Assembly (NCBI GenBank): GCA_947304695.1
Contig: CAMZBS010000085.1
Location: 1-8,272, forward strand
Direction: 5' to 3'
Length of the DNA stretch: 8,272 bases
DNA from: an uncultured Prevotella sp.
Lineage (GTDB): Bacteria > Bacteroidota > Bacteroidia > Bacteroidales > Bacteroidaceae
Under the pieces are notes generated by a model. It was not told the DNA's origin. It saw only the letters and a list, made by a program, of their open reading frames with translations, and made no database searches. Positions 1 to 6,358 of the stretch are shown piece by piece (position 1 is the stretch's first letter; every line of letters begins with the position of its first letter). The position numbers were made by a program, and so were the translations under genes.

Positions 1-35
1 GCAATTTCGAGCGACGCAGGTTGCTTGATGTGCAT
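1..35 (-). CDS. 5' end of an unidentified gene leaving the window
   Basis: Only the first 11 codons are present, reading MHIKQPASLEI before the window edge. The start is supported by a strong Shine-Dalgarno sequence, AAGGAGG on the minus strand (43-49), seven bases before the ATG. That is better than most genes of this phylum have and favours a real start. The long upstream leader holds the TGTCAT arrays and the AT-rich palindrome, so this gene is the natural candidate for control by those elements. The visible residues carry no signal peptide, so the product is probably cytoplasmic. The fragment is too short to assign a family. Confidence 0.6.
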   Translation of the reverse strand, partial: MHIKQPASLEI

Positions 36-42
36 TGTCACA

Positions 43-49
43 CCTCCTT
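43..49 (-). promoter_or_regulatory. Strong Shine-Dalgarno site of the left-edge gene
   Basis: The minus strand reads AAGGAGG, with seven bases (36-42) before the ATG at 35-33. It fixes the start of the partial left-edge gene. Confidence 0.65.
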
Positions 50-52
50 CGT

Positions 53-206
53 TGTCATGATTGTCATGATTGTCATTTGTCATTAAGGATTCCGGAAACG
101 TGGTCATTTGCTCACTATAATAAAAATATATATATTTTTATTATAGTGGACGATTTTGACAATCCGTTTTCCTTAATGACAATAATGACAAATGACAATC
201 GTGACA
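53..206. repeat. Two-fold symmetric array of TGTCAT / ATGACA hexamers
   Basis: TGTCAT occurs at 53, 62, 71 and 78 (spacings 9, 9, 7). The inverted form ATGACA occurs at 176, 185 and 192, with the variant GTGACA at 201 (spacings 9, 7, 9). Reflected about base 130.5, the two sets coincide to within two bases. Inner single copies sit at 102-107 (GGTCAT) and 156-161 (TTGACA). The longest exact inverted match is GATTGTCATTTGTCATTA (68-85) against 183-200; a second 13-base match is 77-89 against 170-182. Regular spacing and symmetry suggest a protein-binding array such as an operator, iteron-like origin element or recombination site. The function is unknown. Confidence 0.8.
113..148. repeat. Perfect 36-bp AT-rich palindrome
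   Basis: The two 18-base halves (113-130 and 131-148) are exact reverse complements with no loop. Each half starts or ends with CACTATAA/TTATAGTG and the centre is alternating TA. Only the outer bases are G or C. The palindrome is at the exact centre of the flanking hexamer arrays. It could extrude as a cruciform, melt easily, or bind a dimeric protein. It lacks the GC stem of a normal intrinsic terminator. Confidence 0.9.
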
Positions 207-337
207 ATGTCGTTGCCCTGCAAAGCGAAAAAATGCATCGGAAAGCAGGGTGGTTTGGAGCATGAGGGGCGTGGATGCATCGGCGGGCGGTGGAGGGTGA
301 AAAATGTTGGGGTAAGGTGAAAAAAGTGGCGGGAAGA
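207..337. other. Non-coding stretch without recognised features
   Basis: Between the symmetric array and the possible rightward promoter I see no gene, RNA gene or terminator. ATGCATCGG occurs twice as a short direct repeat (233-241 and 275-283), and GGTGAAAAA occurs twice near 296-327. Both are too short to interpret. Confidence 0.5.
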
Positions 338-370
338 TTCGTAGACCGCAATGGGAATGTTGTATCTTTG
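338..370 (+). promoter_or_regulatory. Possible rightward sigma-ABfr-type promoter
   Basis: TATCTTTG at 363-370 matches the Bacteroidota -7 consensus TAnnTTTG. The -33 position holds TTCG (338-341), one mismatch from TTTG, with a 21-base spacer. Just downstream, CCTGCAGG sits in an imperfect hairpin (TCGT...ACGA, about 376-392). No convincing full-length gene follows: the only local frame is the short one starting at 442, and the opposing operon terminator begins at 464. It may be an orphan promoter of a lost gene or of a small RNA. Confidence 0.4.
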
Positions 371-441
371 CACCATCGTTCCTGCAGGACGAAAAGCGAG
401 TGAGTCAACTTCAGTTATCAACTATTCAAACAACGACGATT

Positions 442-603
442 ATGCCAGTTATTCTCAAGAAAAAGCAGTGCCGCAACGCTCGATGGCTTGCGGCACTGCT
501 GTTGTTATATAAATATGATGTGAATTTTTTACTTGATGATGACGTCGTTGCCCTTGGTGAGGGTGAAGTCGTCGATGATGACGTTCAAGCCTGGGGTCTT
601 TGA
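442..603 (+). pseudogene. Short open frame behind the orphan promoter, possible gene remnant
   Basis: An ATG at 442, preceded by an A-rich leader, opens a frame whose first residues are MPVILKKKQCRN. After these, the frame passes through the terminator hairpin and then runs antisense to the 3' end of the OB-fold lipoprotein gene, where its aspartate- and valine-rich sequence is clearly a shadow. Only the first dozen codons look gene-like. The basic start vaguely resembles small HU-like DNA-binding proteins of Bacteroidales, but that is recall on very few residues. It may be the 5' stub of a gene replaced by the neighbouring operon, or not a gene at all. Confidence 0.15.
464..500 (-). terminator. 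Intrinsic terminator of the receptor operon
   Basis: AGCAGTGCCGCAA (464-476) and its exact reverse complement TTGCGGCACTGCT (488-500) form a 13-bp GC-rich stem with an 11-base loop. On the minus strand it is followed by TTTTCTT (463-457), the expected U-tract. It lies 28 bases after the stop of the last operon gene. On the plus strand the following sequence, GTTGTTATAT, is only moderately U-rich, so rightward termination would be weaker. Confidence 0.88.
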
Positions 604-2733
604 TACCATGATGAGAACGCAGTAGGTTCCGTCGGAGGGAATGGTGAGGGCTTGCTCGTAGAGCTGCCATTCGGGTGGCACATTGACGTAGCTGCTGGGA
701 TAGGTGTAGCTGCCTACGGAACCGTCGGTGACGGGCACGAAGCCCGGACGGATGGAGGCTATCTCGGAGCTGGCCGACTTGGCATAGAACTTCATGGTGT
801 AGTCACCGGCCTTCAGGTTCAGCTCCTTGTAGGCCATGCGCTTGTTGCTGCTGGTGTTGCCTGCCACCTCTACGGCATAGGTACCGCTGTGGGCAACGGT
901 GCTCTTGCTTAGCGTGGCGTTGCCTGCCGTGGATGCGGTCGTCCAGTTCACGGGCGTATCGCCGTTCCATGTCTCAAAGTCACCATTGGTGCCAGTCTCG
1001 TCGCCTCCTGTTGAAGGATTGTTGTTGCCGCCGCCACTCTTTTTGGTGAGGGCAACCAGATAGTTGCCTTGTGCCACTTCGGGAACGATGGTGCCGGAGG
1101 TGTTCTTGTACTTCTGCAGCTGTCCGTAGACCACCACCTCGTCGCCCTCTTCAATCTGTCCGGCTGCGGTGAAGTCGGTGTTGTTGAGGTTCTTGCCACG
1201 GAACACGGTGAGTTCGTTGTTGCCGTCGTCGGTGATGATGTAGTCAATGTTCTTGTACTGTGCAATCTTGTCGGCAGCCGTCTTGATGGTCTTGATGGTA
1301 CCCTTGATGTAGTAGAACTCCTTGCTGGTGTCGCCATCGTTGAGCTTGTCGATGTCGCTCAGTGCGCGGGCCACGGTCACGGGATTGTCCTTGGTGCCGA
1401 TGACGTCACCGGTGGGCGTGTTGTTGTTGCCGCCTGATGAGGTCTTGCCGTTGAGCGAGTAGAGATAGCCTTCGTTCTGTGCGGTCTCGGCGGTTGTGTT
1501 GTACATGGTCAGCTTGGCGCAGACGATGACTTCGTCGTTCACGGCCAGCACGTCACCGGCTCCCTGTTCCCACTTCTTGTTGTCCAGGTAGAGCACGCGA
1601 TAGCAGTAGAAGGTGTTCGCGTCCTTGCCGTCGTCGCTGATGTAGAACGAGGCGTTGCCGAAGGTGCCGTAGTCGAAGTTCTGCACGTTGTTGTTCTTGT
1701 CGACGGCAATCTTGGCCACCTTGCCCTTGATGTAGTAAGCCTGGCTGGAAACCTGTCCGCTGCTCAGCTTCTGGGCCTCGTTGGTGGCGGCAATGGCGTT
1801 GAAGGGGTCTTGCAGGGTGCCTGTGCCCTTGGCACCTTCGGGAGAGGGTGTGTTGTTGCCGTTGTCGTTGATGGAAACGATGTAGCAGCCCTGTGTGTAC
1901 TCGGGCGTGTTGCCCTTGAAGTTGACGAGCTTGCCGCAGATGAGCACCTTGTCGCCCTTCTTGATGAGGTTCTCGTCGGTAATCTTCTTCTTCTCGGGGC
2001 CAACGGCACGATAGACGAGAAGAGCATTGCTGCCAGCCTCGTCGTCGCTGATGGTGAACTCGGCGTTGCCGTAGTCTAAGGAGATGCTCTTGATGTCCGT
2101 CACGATGCCCAGGGTGTAGACGTCGGTAGTTGTTCCTGCCTCGCCCACCTCGGCACACTTGGCCAGTGCCTGGGCAACGGTGAAGGGCTTCTCCAGCGTG
2201 CCGCCGTCGGTTGTGGGCTGGTTGTTGTTGCCGTTTTCGCCTGCGGTGATGGAAACGATGTAGCAGCCCTGCGTGAACTCAGGCGTGTTGCCCTTGAAGT
2301 TGACGAGCTTGCCGCAGATGACGACCTTGTCGCCCACCTTGAAGAGGTTCTCGTTGGTAATCTTTTCCTTGTTGGGGCCAACGGCGCGATAGACGGTCAG
2401 GGCGTTGCTGCCTGCTGCGTCGTCGCTGATGGTGAACTCAGCATTGCCGTAGGAGGTGGATATTTCCTTGATGGCTGTGACGATACCGGCACAGTAGACG
2501 TCGCCGGTTGTTCCTGCCTCGCCCACCTCTTCACACTTGAGCAGTGCGGCAGCCACGTTGAACGGGTCGGCCTCTGTACCAGTGCCTGCGGGGTCGATTT
2601 CTTTCTTCTGGTTGTTCTCCCCATTGTTTGACTGGTTGTAGGGGTTGGTATAAGGCTCTGGCACGTCTTCACATGCGGTGAAGGTGCAGGCCGCGATGGC
2701 CACGGCCATCAGCATGTTGAATATCTTCTTCAT
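529..2733 (-). CDS. Lipoprotein with four OB-fold-like repeats and a C-terminal jelly-roll-like domain
   Basis: This 734-residue protein starts with a lipoprotein signal ending FTAC (Cys21). The acidic residues after it (CEDVPE) resemble surface-export signals of Bacteroidota lipoproteins. Four related domains follow at about 48-162, 175-288, 303-428 and 443-563. Each opens with a GT..(D/K/N)P motif, has a central ISDD or ITDD, and later a GD(K/E)V-type strand (GDKVVICGKL, GDKVLICGKL, NDEVIVCAKL, GDEVVVYGQL). They resemble the YhcR-type OB-fold/DUF6359 group; the exact family name is from memory. Asn/Gly/Pro-rich linkers separate them. Residues 583-727 (NGDFETWNG... to IIDDFTL) look like a CBM4/9-type jelly roll that could bind a glycan. 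No catalytic nuclease or hydrolase motif is visible. As the last gene of the operon, it is likely a surface ligand-binding partner of the receptor. Confidence 0.85.
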   Translation of the reverse strand: MKKIFNMLMAVAIAACTFTACEDVPEPYTNPYNQSNNGENNQKKEIDPAGTGTEADPFNVAAALLKCEEVGEAGTTGDVYCAGIVTAIKEISTSYGNAEFTISDDAAGSNALTVYRAVGPNKEKITNENLFKVGDKVVICGKLVNFKGNTPEFTQGCYIVSITAGENGNNNQPTTDGGTLEKPFTVAQALAKCAEVGEAGTTTDVYTLGIVTDIKSISLDYGNAEFTISDDEAGSNALLVYRAVGPEKKKITDENLIKKGDKVLICGKLVNFKGNTPEYTQGCYIVSINDNGNNTPSPEGAKGTGTLQDPFNAIAATNEAQKLSSGQVSSQAYYIKGKVAKIAVDKNNNVQNFDYGTFGNASFYISDDGKDANTFYCYRVLYLDNKKWEQGAGDVLAVNDEVIVCAKLTMYNTTAETAQNEGYLYSLNGKTSSGGNNNTPTGDVIGTKDNPVTVARALSDIDKLNDGDTSKEFYYIKGTIKTIKTAADKIAQYKNIDYIITDDGNNELTVFRGKNLNNTDFTAAGQIEEGDEVVVYGQLQKYKNTSGTIVPEVAQGNYLVALTKKSGGGNNNPSTGGDETGTNGDFETWNGDTPVNWTTASTAGNATLSKSTVAHSGTYAVEVAGNTSSNKRMAYKELNLKAGDYTMKFYAKSASSEIASIRPGFVPVTDGSVGSYTYPSSYVNVPPEWQLYEQALTIPSDGTYCVLIMVSKTPGLNVIIDDFTLTKGNDVIIK
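1867..2568 (-). repeat. Internal tandem duplication of OB-fold domains 1 and 2
   Basis: Residues 56-162 and 182-288 of the encoded protein are about 80% identical by hand count (21 differences in 107 positions). The DNA copies are 378 bp apart and include a 40-base identical run (1904-1943 and 2282-2321). Domains 3 and 4 are much more diverged. This indicates a recent duplication, or gene conversion, of one domain unit inside an older repeat protein. Confidence 0.85.
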
Positions 2734-2760
2734 AGTCTTATTTTGTTTTTTCTTTATTCA

Positions 2761-3618
2761 TTAGTTATTAGTTGTATCGACGTGGGGCACGACATCATCC
2801 ACGTCGCGGATGAGAATCTGCCAGGTGTCGCTGAAGCGGCTGAAGATGCCGGTGATGTCGACAGCTTCCTGCGGCAGCACCTTGTTGGCAAACTTGGCGT
2901 AGGTACTGGTGCGCACCACCAGCTGGTTGCTGTTGTAGCCCACCAGCTGCTTGTTGACGGCACCGCCAGTCTGCGGGTCTTTCTCGCCGGCATAGACGGC
3001 TGTGCCGTCGGCACCTGCGAAGCGCACGTTCCTGATGGTCATGAGCTTGCCGCAGAAGTCCTTCTTGTAGTCGCTGTTGGTCATCTTCGTCACGTCGAAG
3101 TCAATGGGGGCAATGGGGGTCTTTTTCTCCAAGAGACGGTGGTGGCCCTGCCAGGTGAAGCGCGACATGCGGCCCAGTCCCAGCGTGCCGTTGCTGTTGG
3201 TGTAGGGCGTGCCCACCTGTGGCTGCTTGCCGTAGCCGCCCACGCAGAGTCCGTTGAGCTCGACGAGCACCTCCTGTCCCACGGGCAGTACGCCCGACAG
3301 GGCAGCCTGGGCAATGCTGAGCACCAGTGCGCCCGTACCGTCGTCGATGATGACCTGCTGGTAGATGTTGCCGCTGACATCGTTGCCAATGACGATGCCT
3401 TTCACTTCCATGGTCTTGTCTACCTGTTTGTAGCTTCCCCCTTCAATAGCGGAGGCGTATTGCTGCTTGAGTGCGGCGATGGTCACCACGTTGGTGTCCT
3501 GCACGTAGGGATTGCCCGACTCTGAGCCTGTGGGCTGATGCTCGTCCCACTCAAAGTCCATGCAGGCGGTGAAAGCTCCGCACAGCAGTGCAATGATCAG
3601 AAATTGTATCTTTTTCAT
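2761..3618 (-). CDS. DUF5689-type surface lipoprotein
   Basis: This 285-residue protein begins MKKIQFLIIALLCGAFTAC, a lipoprotein signal with Cys19 as the lipidated residue. The acidic stretch MDFEWDE that follows suggests surface export. The mature part matches my recollection of DUF5689 proteins: a V-T-I-A-A-L-K start, then EVKGIVIGNDVSGNIYQQVI and DDGTGALVLS (about 71-100), which read as an OB-like beta-barrel, then a region with G(I/L)C.GGYG. A second beta-rich section (about 188-275) ends in ITGIFSRF and W.ILIRD.DDV. An AAGGAG-like site precedes the ATG. The gene is 27 bases after the receptor gene and 27 before the OB-fold lipoprotein, so it is cotranscribed. It occupies the place a SusD would have, but shows no SusD features. 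Substrate unknown. Confidence 0.82.
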   Translation of the reverse strand: MKKIQFLIIALLCGAFTACMDFEWDEHQPTGSESGNPYVQDTNVVTIAALKQQYASAIEGGSYKQVDKTMEVKGIVIGNDVSGNIYQQVIIDDGTGALVLSIAQAALSGVLPVGQEVLVELNGLCVGGYGKQPQVGTPYTNSNGTLGLGRMSRFTWQGHHRLLEKKTPIAPIDFDVTKMTNSDYKKDFCGKLMTIRNVRFAGADGTAVYAGEKDPQTGGAVNKQLVGYNSNQLVVRTSTYAKFANKVLPQEAVDITGIFSRFSDTWQILIRDVDDVVPHVDTTNN

Positions 3619-3645
3619 ATTCTTGTTTCTCCTTCGTTTAAGTGA

Positions 3646-6213
3646 TTAGAACAGGTAGGCCACGTTGAGCATGCCGTTGATGCCGTAGGCGTAGTACTTC
3701 TTGGGGTTCTTCGAGAACTTGTAGACGCGGTCTTTGTTCTTCGTACCGTCGTTGTTGACCGAGTAGTCGCTGCGTCCCTGCTCGTAGCCGCCTGAGACGA
3801 TGTCCTGGTTGTTGAGCAGGTTGACGATGCCCAGGTTGATGCGGAGCGAGCGTCCGTGGCGCAGTCGGAGGTTCTTGCCGATGGAGGCATCGAGCATGAA
3901 GCCGCCCTTGCCCTTCTCCTGGCTCAGGTCGGCAATGAGCTTCTTCGTCGTGGGGTCGAAGCCGCCGTTGAGCTTCACGGTCGACTCGTAGCGAGCCGAG
4001 GGCGAATAGCTCAGGTAGATGCGGTCGTAGTAGTTGCCGTTGAGGTCGATGAACCAGCCGTTCTGGTGGTAGCTCAGCACCAAGCTCAGGGCGGTGAGCG
4101 GCGTGCCGGCCTCGCGCATGTTCTTATTAAGAACCATTTCGGGCTGGTGGTTGTTGGCATCGTTGAAGGTGCCGTACTTCGAACTGATGTACCACACGTG
4201 GGCGTTGTTGGTGTTCTTGGCCTCGCTGATGCTACCGATGGTCTTCACGCTGAACTCGTTGGTAATCTTCACGTTCACGCCCCATTCCACGCCGTAGAAG
4301 CTCTTGTCGATGCCCGTCATGGACACATAGGAGAAGGAGTTGATGTCGTCGAAGAAGAAGTTCTGCCACTCGGTGACGTCCTTCATGACGCTGTAGTAGG
4401 CATTCACGTTGGCCTTCAGCCAGGAGGTCTGCAGCTGGTAGCCCACCTCGGCCGAGAGAATCTTCTCGTTCTTCAGGTCGACCACGAAGTCGTTTGACAT
4501 TTCGGGCGATACGAATGCGGTCGAGGCCTGCGGAGCTTTCTGCTCGTAGCCCACGCCCAGCGTGACGACGTTGCCCCAGCCCAGGTTGAACGAGCCTCCG
4601 GCCTTCACGCCGCCTTCCAGGAACTTGGCGGTCTTGCCTTTGCCATAGCTGTTATCGGGGCAGATGCCGTTGCGCATCTTGCCTTCGCGCTGCATCTCGA
4701 CACCGGCAATGCGTCCGCTGACAAAGCTGTGCAGGCGGTTGCGGTCATATTTATAGGTGGCCCAGAGCAGGGCTTTGTCTACGAAAATGTTGTAGTCGTA
4801 GGCAAAGCGGTCGCCTTCCTTCACGATGGCGTTGGGGTTGTTCACGTCGTACTGCACGCGGGGGTCTTCGGCAGGATAGGTGCCCAGGGCGTAGGTGTTC
4901 ACGTTGGTGAAGCGTCCCGCACCCAGCAGGTCTTCCATGGTCTTGAAGTGCATGCCCTTGTTGGTGGCCAGTTGCAGACCGGCGTTCAGGGCTGCATATT
5001 TGTTGAGCTCGTGCGAGATGTTCGATGCCAGTGCAATGTTCAGGTTGTTGATGTTCTTGGCCTCGATGTAGTACATGGCGTTCTTGCCGTTTTCCGTGGC
5101 ATTCTTGTTGGCCAGGTAGAGGCGGTCGAAGTTAATCTGGCGGTCGCGCTTGTAGCCCGACATGTAGTTCTTGGCGGTGAGCCAGTTGGCCTTGTCGGCC
5201 TCGGTGCGGTTATAAATGTCGCTCTCGTCCCACACGTCGTAGTAGCTCGATGGCATGTTCTTCCAGTAGTCGGGCTGGGGGTTCTCGCCGTCGTAGTTCA
5301 GCTTGGTGCCCTTGTAGATGGAGTAGCGGCCCGTGAGTGAGGTGACCAGCTTGGTGCGGTCGCTGATTTTCCAGTCCCAGGTAATCAGGGCTGTGGGCTG
5401 GAAGTCATTGACCACGCGCGAGCTGCGCACCTTGCCGTCCTGATAGCCCCAGTAGGGGTTATAGTAGCGGTCGTTGGCCAGCCAGTACATCTCGTCGGTC
5501 GATGCGCCCTGTGCTGCCCTTTCGGTGGGATTGCCCCAGGTCAGGAACGAGAGGTGGTGCCGGTCGTTCAGGTATTTCTCGGCACCGAAGAAGTAGCTTA
5601 GCGAGTTGTAGAAGGTGCCTTCCACATAGCCCTGCTCGGCCCAGCGGTAGGTCAGGGCTCCGGAGAAGGCCCATCCGCTGGCCAGCACGCCGCTGTTGTA
5701 GCTGTACATGCCGCGCAGCGTGTAGTTTCGGTTGGCACCGCTCAGAGACACATAATGTCCGGTGGAGAAGTTCGACGGGCGGAAGTTGTAGTTGGTCGAA
5801 CCGCCCATGGCCGCCATGCCGTAGTGGTTGTTTTCAAATGGCAGTGTGTTTTCGCGGCTTGTGTTGGTCTGCCTGTTCAGTCCTCCCACCAGCGTGTAGC
5901 GGAACTGTCCCGACTCCAGGTCGTTCATCTCGACGCCGTTGATGTAGACTTCGTTGTACTTCTGGTTGAAAGCACGGTAGCGGAAACGCATGGGGCTGAA
6001 CAGATATCCCACCTGTGAGGCGTAGATATTGTTGTTTGAGTGGATGATGGTCACGTTCTGCGACATGTCATCGTCTTCGCCCAGCTGAGCTTCCGAGAAG
6101 GTGAAGGCTTGCTCATCGCCGTTGCTGTCAATGGCCAGCGAGTCGGATTCCTGGGCCATTGCAGACGGTGAAAGGCATAGCGCCAACGCCGCAAGTTTCA
6201 GCTTTTTGTTCAT
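3646..6213 (-). CDS. TonB-dependent outer-membrane receptor
   Basis: This 855-residue protein has a Sec signal peptide (MNKKLKLAALALCLSPSAMA, cut near residue 20). A short acidic segment (about 30-50) may serve as the TonB-contact region. A plug-like domain spans about 52-150, with the signature FRYRAFNQKYNEVYINGVEMND (written here as positions 77-98) and YGMAAMGGSTNYNFRPS (131-147), equivalent to the R.RG...Y..VYINGV and G..GG..N motifs of receptor plugs. The rest is beta-barrel, rich in alternating aromatic strands, ending in NVAYLF with the C-terminal Phe typical of outer-membrane barrels. It lacks the carboxypeptidase-regulatory-like N-terminal domain usual in SusC-type receptors. It is the first gene of the operon and is expected to import a ligand caught by the two downstream lipoproteins, using TonB energy. 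The ligand is not evident. Confidence 0.85.
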   Translation of the reverse strand: MNKKLKLAALALCLSPSAMAQESDSLAIDSNGDEQAFTFSEAQLGEDDDMSQNVTIIHSNNNIYASQVGYLFSPMRFRYRAFNQKYNEVYINGVEMNDLESGQFRYTLVGGLNRQTNTSRENTLPFENNHYGMAAMGGSTNYNFRPSNFSTGHYVSLSGANRNYTLRGMYSYNSGVLASGWAFSGALTYRWAEQGYVEGTFYNSLSYFFGAEKYLNDRHHLSFLTWGNPTERAAQGASTDEMYWLANDRYYNPYWGYQDGKVRSSRVVNDFQPTALITWDWKISDRTKLVTSLTGRYSIYKGTKLNYDGENPQPDYWKNMPSSYYDVWDESDIYNRTEADKANWLTAKNYMSGYKRDRQINFDRLYLANKNATENGKNAMYYIEAKNINNLNIALASNISHELNKYAALNAGLQLATNKGMHFKTMEDLLGAGRFTNVNTYALGTYPAEDPRVQYDVNNPNAIVKEGDRFAYDYNIFVDKALLWATYKYDRNRLHSFVSGRIAGVEMQREGKMRNGICPDNSYGKGKTAKFLEGGVKAGGSFNLGWGNVVTLGVGYEQKAPQASTAFVSPEMSNDFVVDLKNEKILSAEVGYQLQTSWLKANVNAYYSVMKDVTEWQNFFFDDINSFSYVSMTGIDKSFYGVEWGVNVKITNEFSVKTIGSISEAKNTNNAHVWYISSKYGTFNDANNHQPEMVLNKNMREAGTPLTALSLVLSYHQNGWFIDLNGNYYDRIYLSYSPSARYESTVKLNGGFDPTTKKLIADLSQEKGKGGFMLDASIGKNLRLRHGRSLRINLGIVNLLNNQDIVSGGYEQGRSDYSVNNDGTKNKDRVYKFSKNPKKYYAYGINGMLNVAYLF

Positions 6214-6238
6214 AGAGAGCTTGTTTTATCGGTTAATA

Positions 6239-6270
6239 TTTGTTGTTTGCTGCAAAGGTACGTAAATTTG
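6239..6270 (+). promoter_or_regulatory. Divergent promoter of the Wzi-family unit
   Basis: TTTG (6239-6242), a 20-base spacer and TAAATTTG (6263-6270) match the same consensus on the plus strand. The start would be near 6277, with a leader of about 80 bases. It overlaps the leftward promoter almost end to end. AT-rich DNA produces chance matches, so this one is less certain than the leftward promoter. Confidence 0.6.
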
Positions 6271-6283
6271 AATAAATTGCAAA
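6253..6283 (-). promoter_or_regulatory. Promoter of the receptor operon
   Basis: On the minus strand, TTTG (6283-6280), a 19-base spacer and TACCTTTG (6260-6253) match the Bacteroidota primary-sigma consensus TTTG-N19/21-TAnnTTTG exactly. Transcription would start near 6246, giving a leader of roughly 30 bases before the receptor ATG at 6213. Confidence 0.82.
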
Positions 6284-6358
6284 ATAAATTCAGATATATT
6301 TTTTGCCCGTGGGCGGGGCTACACAATATTTTATAGCATTCGCACGTTGAATAGATGT

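Noticed and set aside
53..206. CRISPR array
   Set aside because: The repeated unit is six bases with 7-9 base periodicity and switches orientation at the centre; there are no spacer-sized unique segments.
35..265. Plus-strand frame of 76 residues across the symmetric array
   Set aside because: Its sequence (repeated CHDCH and ND units) is only the translation of the TGTCAT/ATGACA repeats and the palindrome.
1553..2158. Minus-strand frame of 201 residues inside the OB-fold lipoprotein gene
   Set aside because: It is a frame-shifted reading of the repeat gene, rich in Arg, Gln and His, with no independent support.
2743..3525. Plus-strand frame of 260 residues opposite the DUF5689 lipoprotein
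   Set aside because: It is an antisense shadow rich in Val, Ala and His with no recognisable domain, and it covers a well-supported lipoprotein gene.
3856..5340. Several plus-strand frames opposite the receptor gene
   Set aside because: They are shadows of the receptor coding strand; composition is repetitive Val/Gly/His and there is no translation signal.
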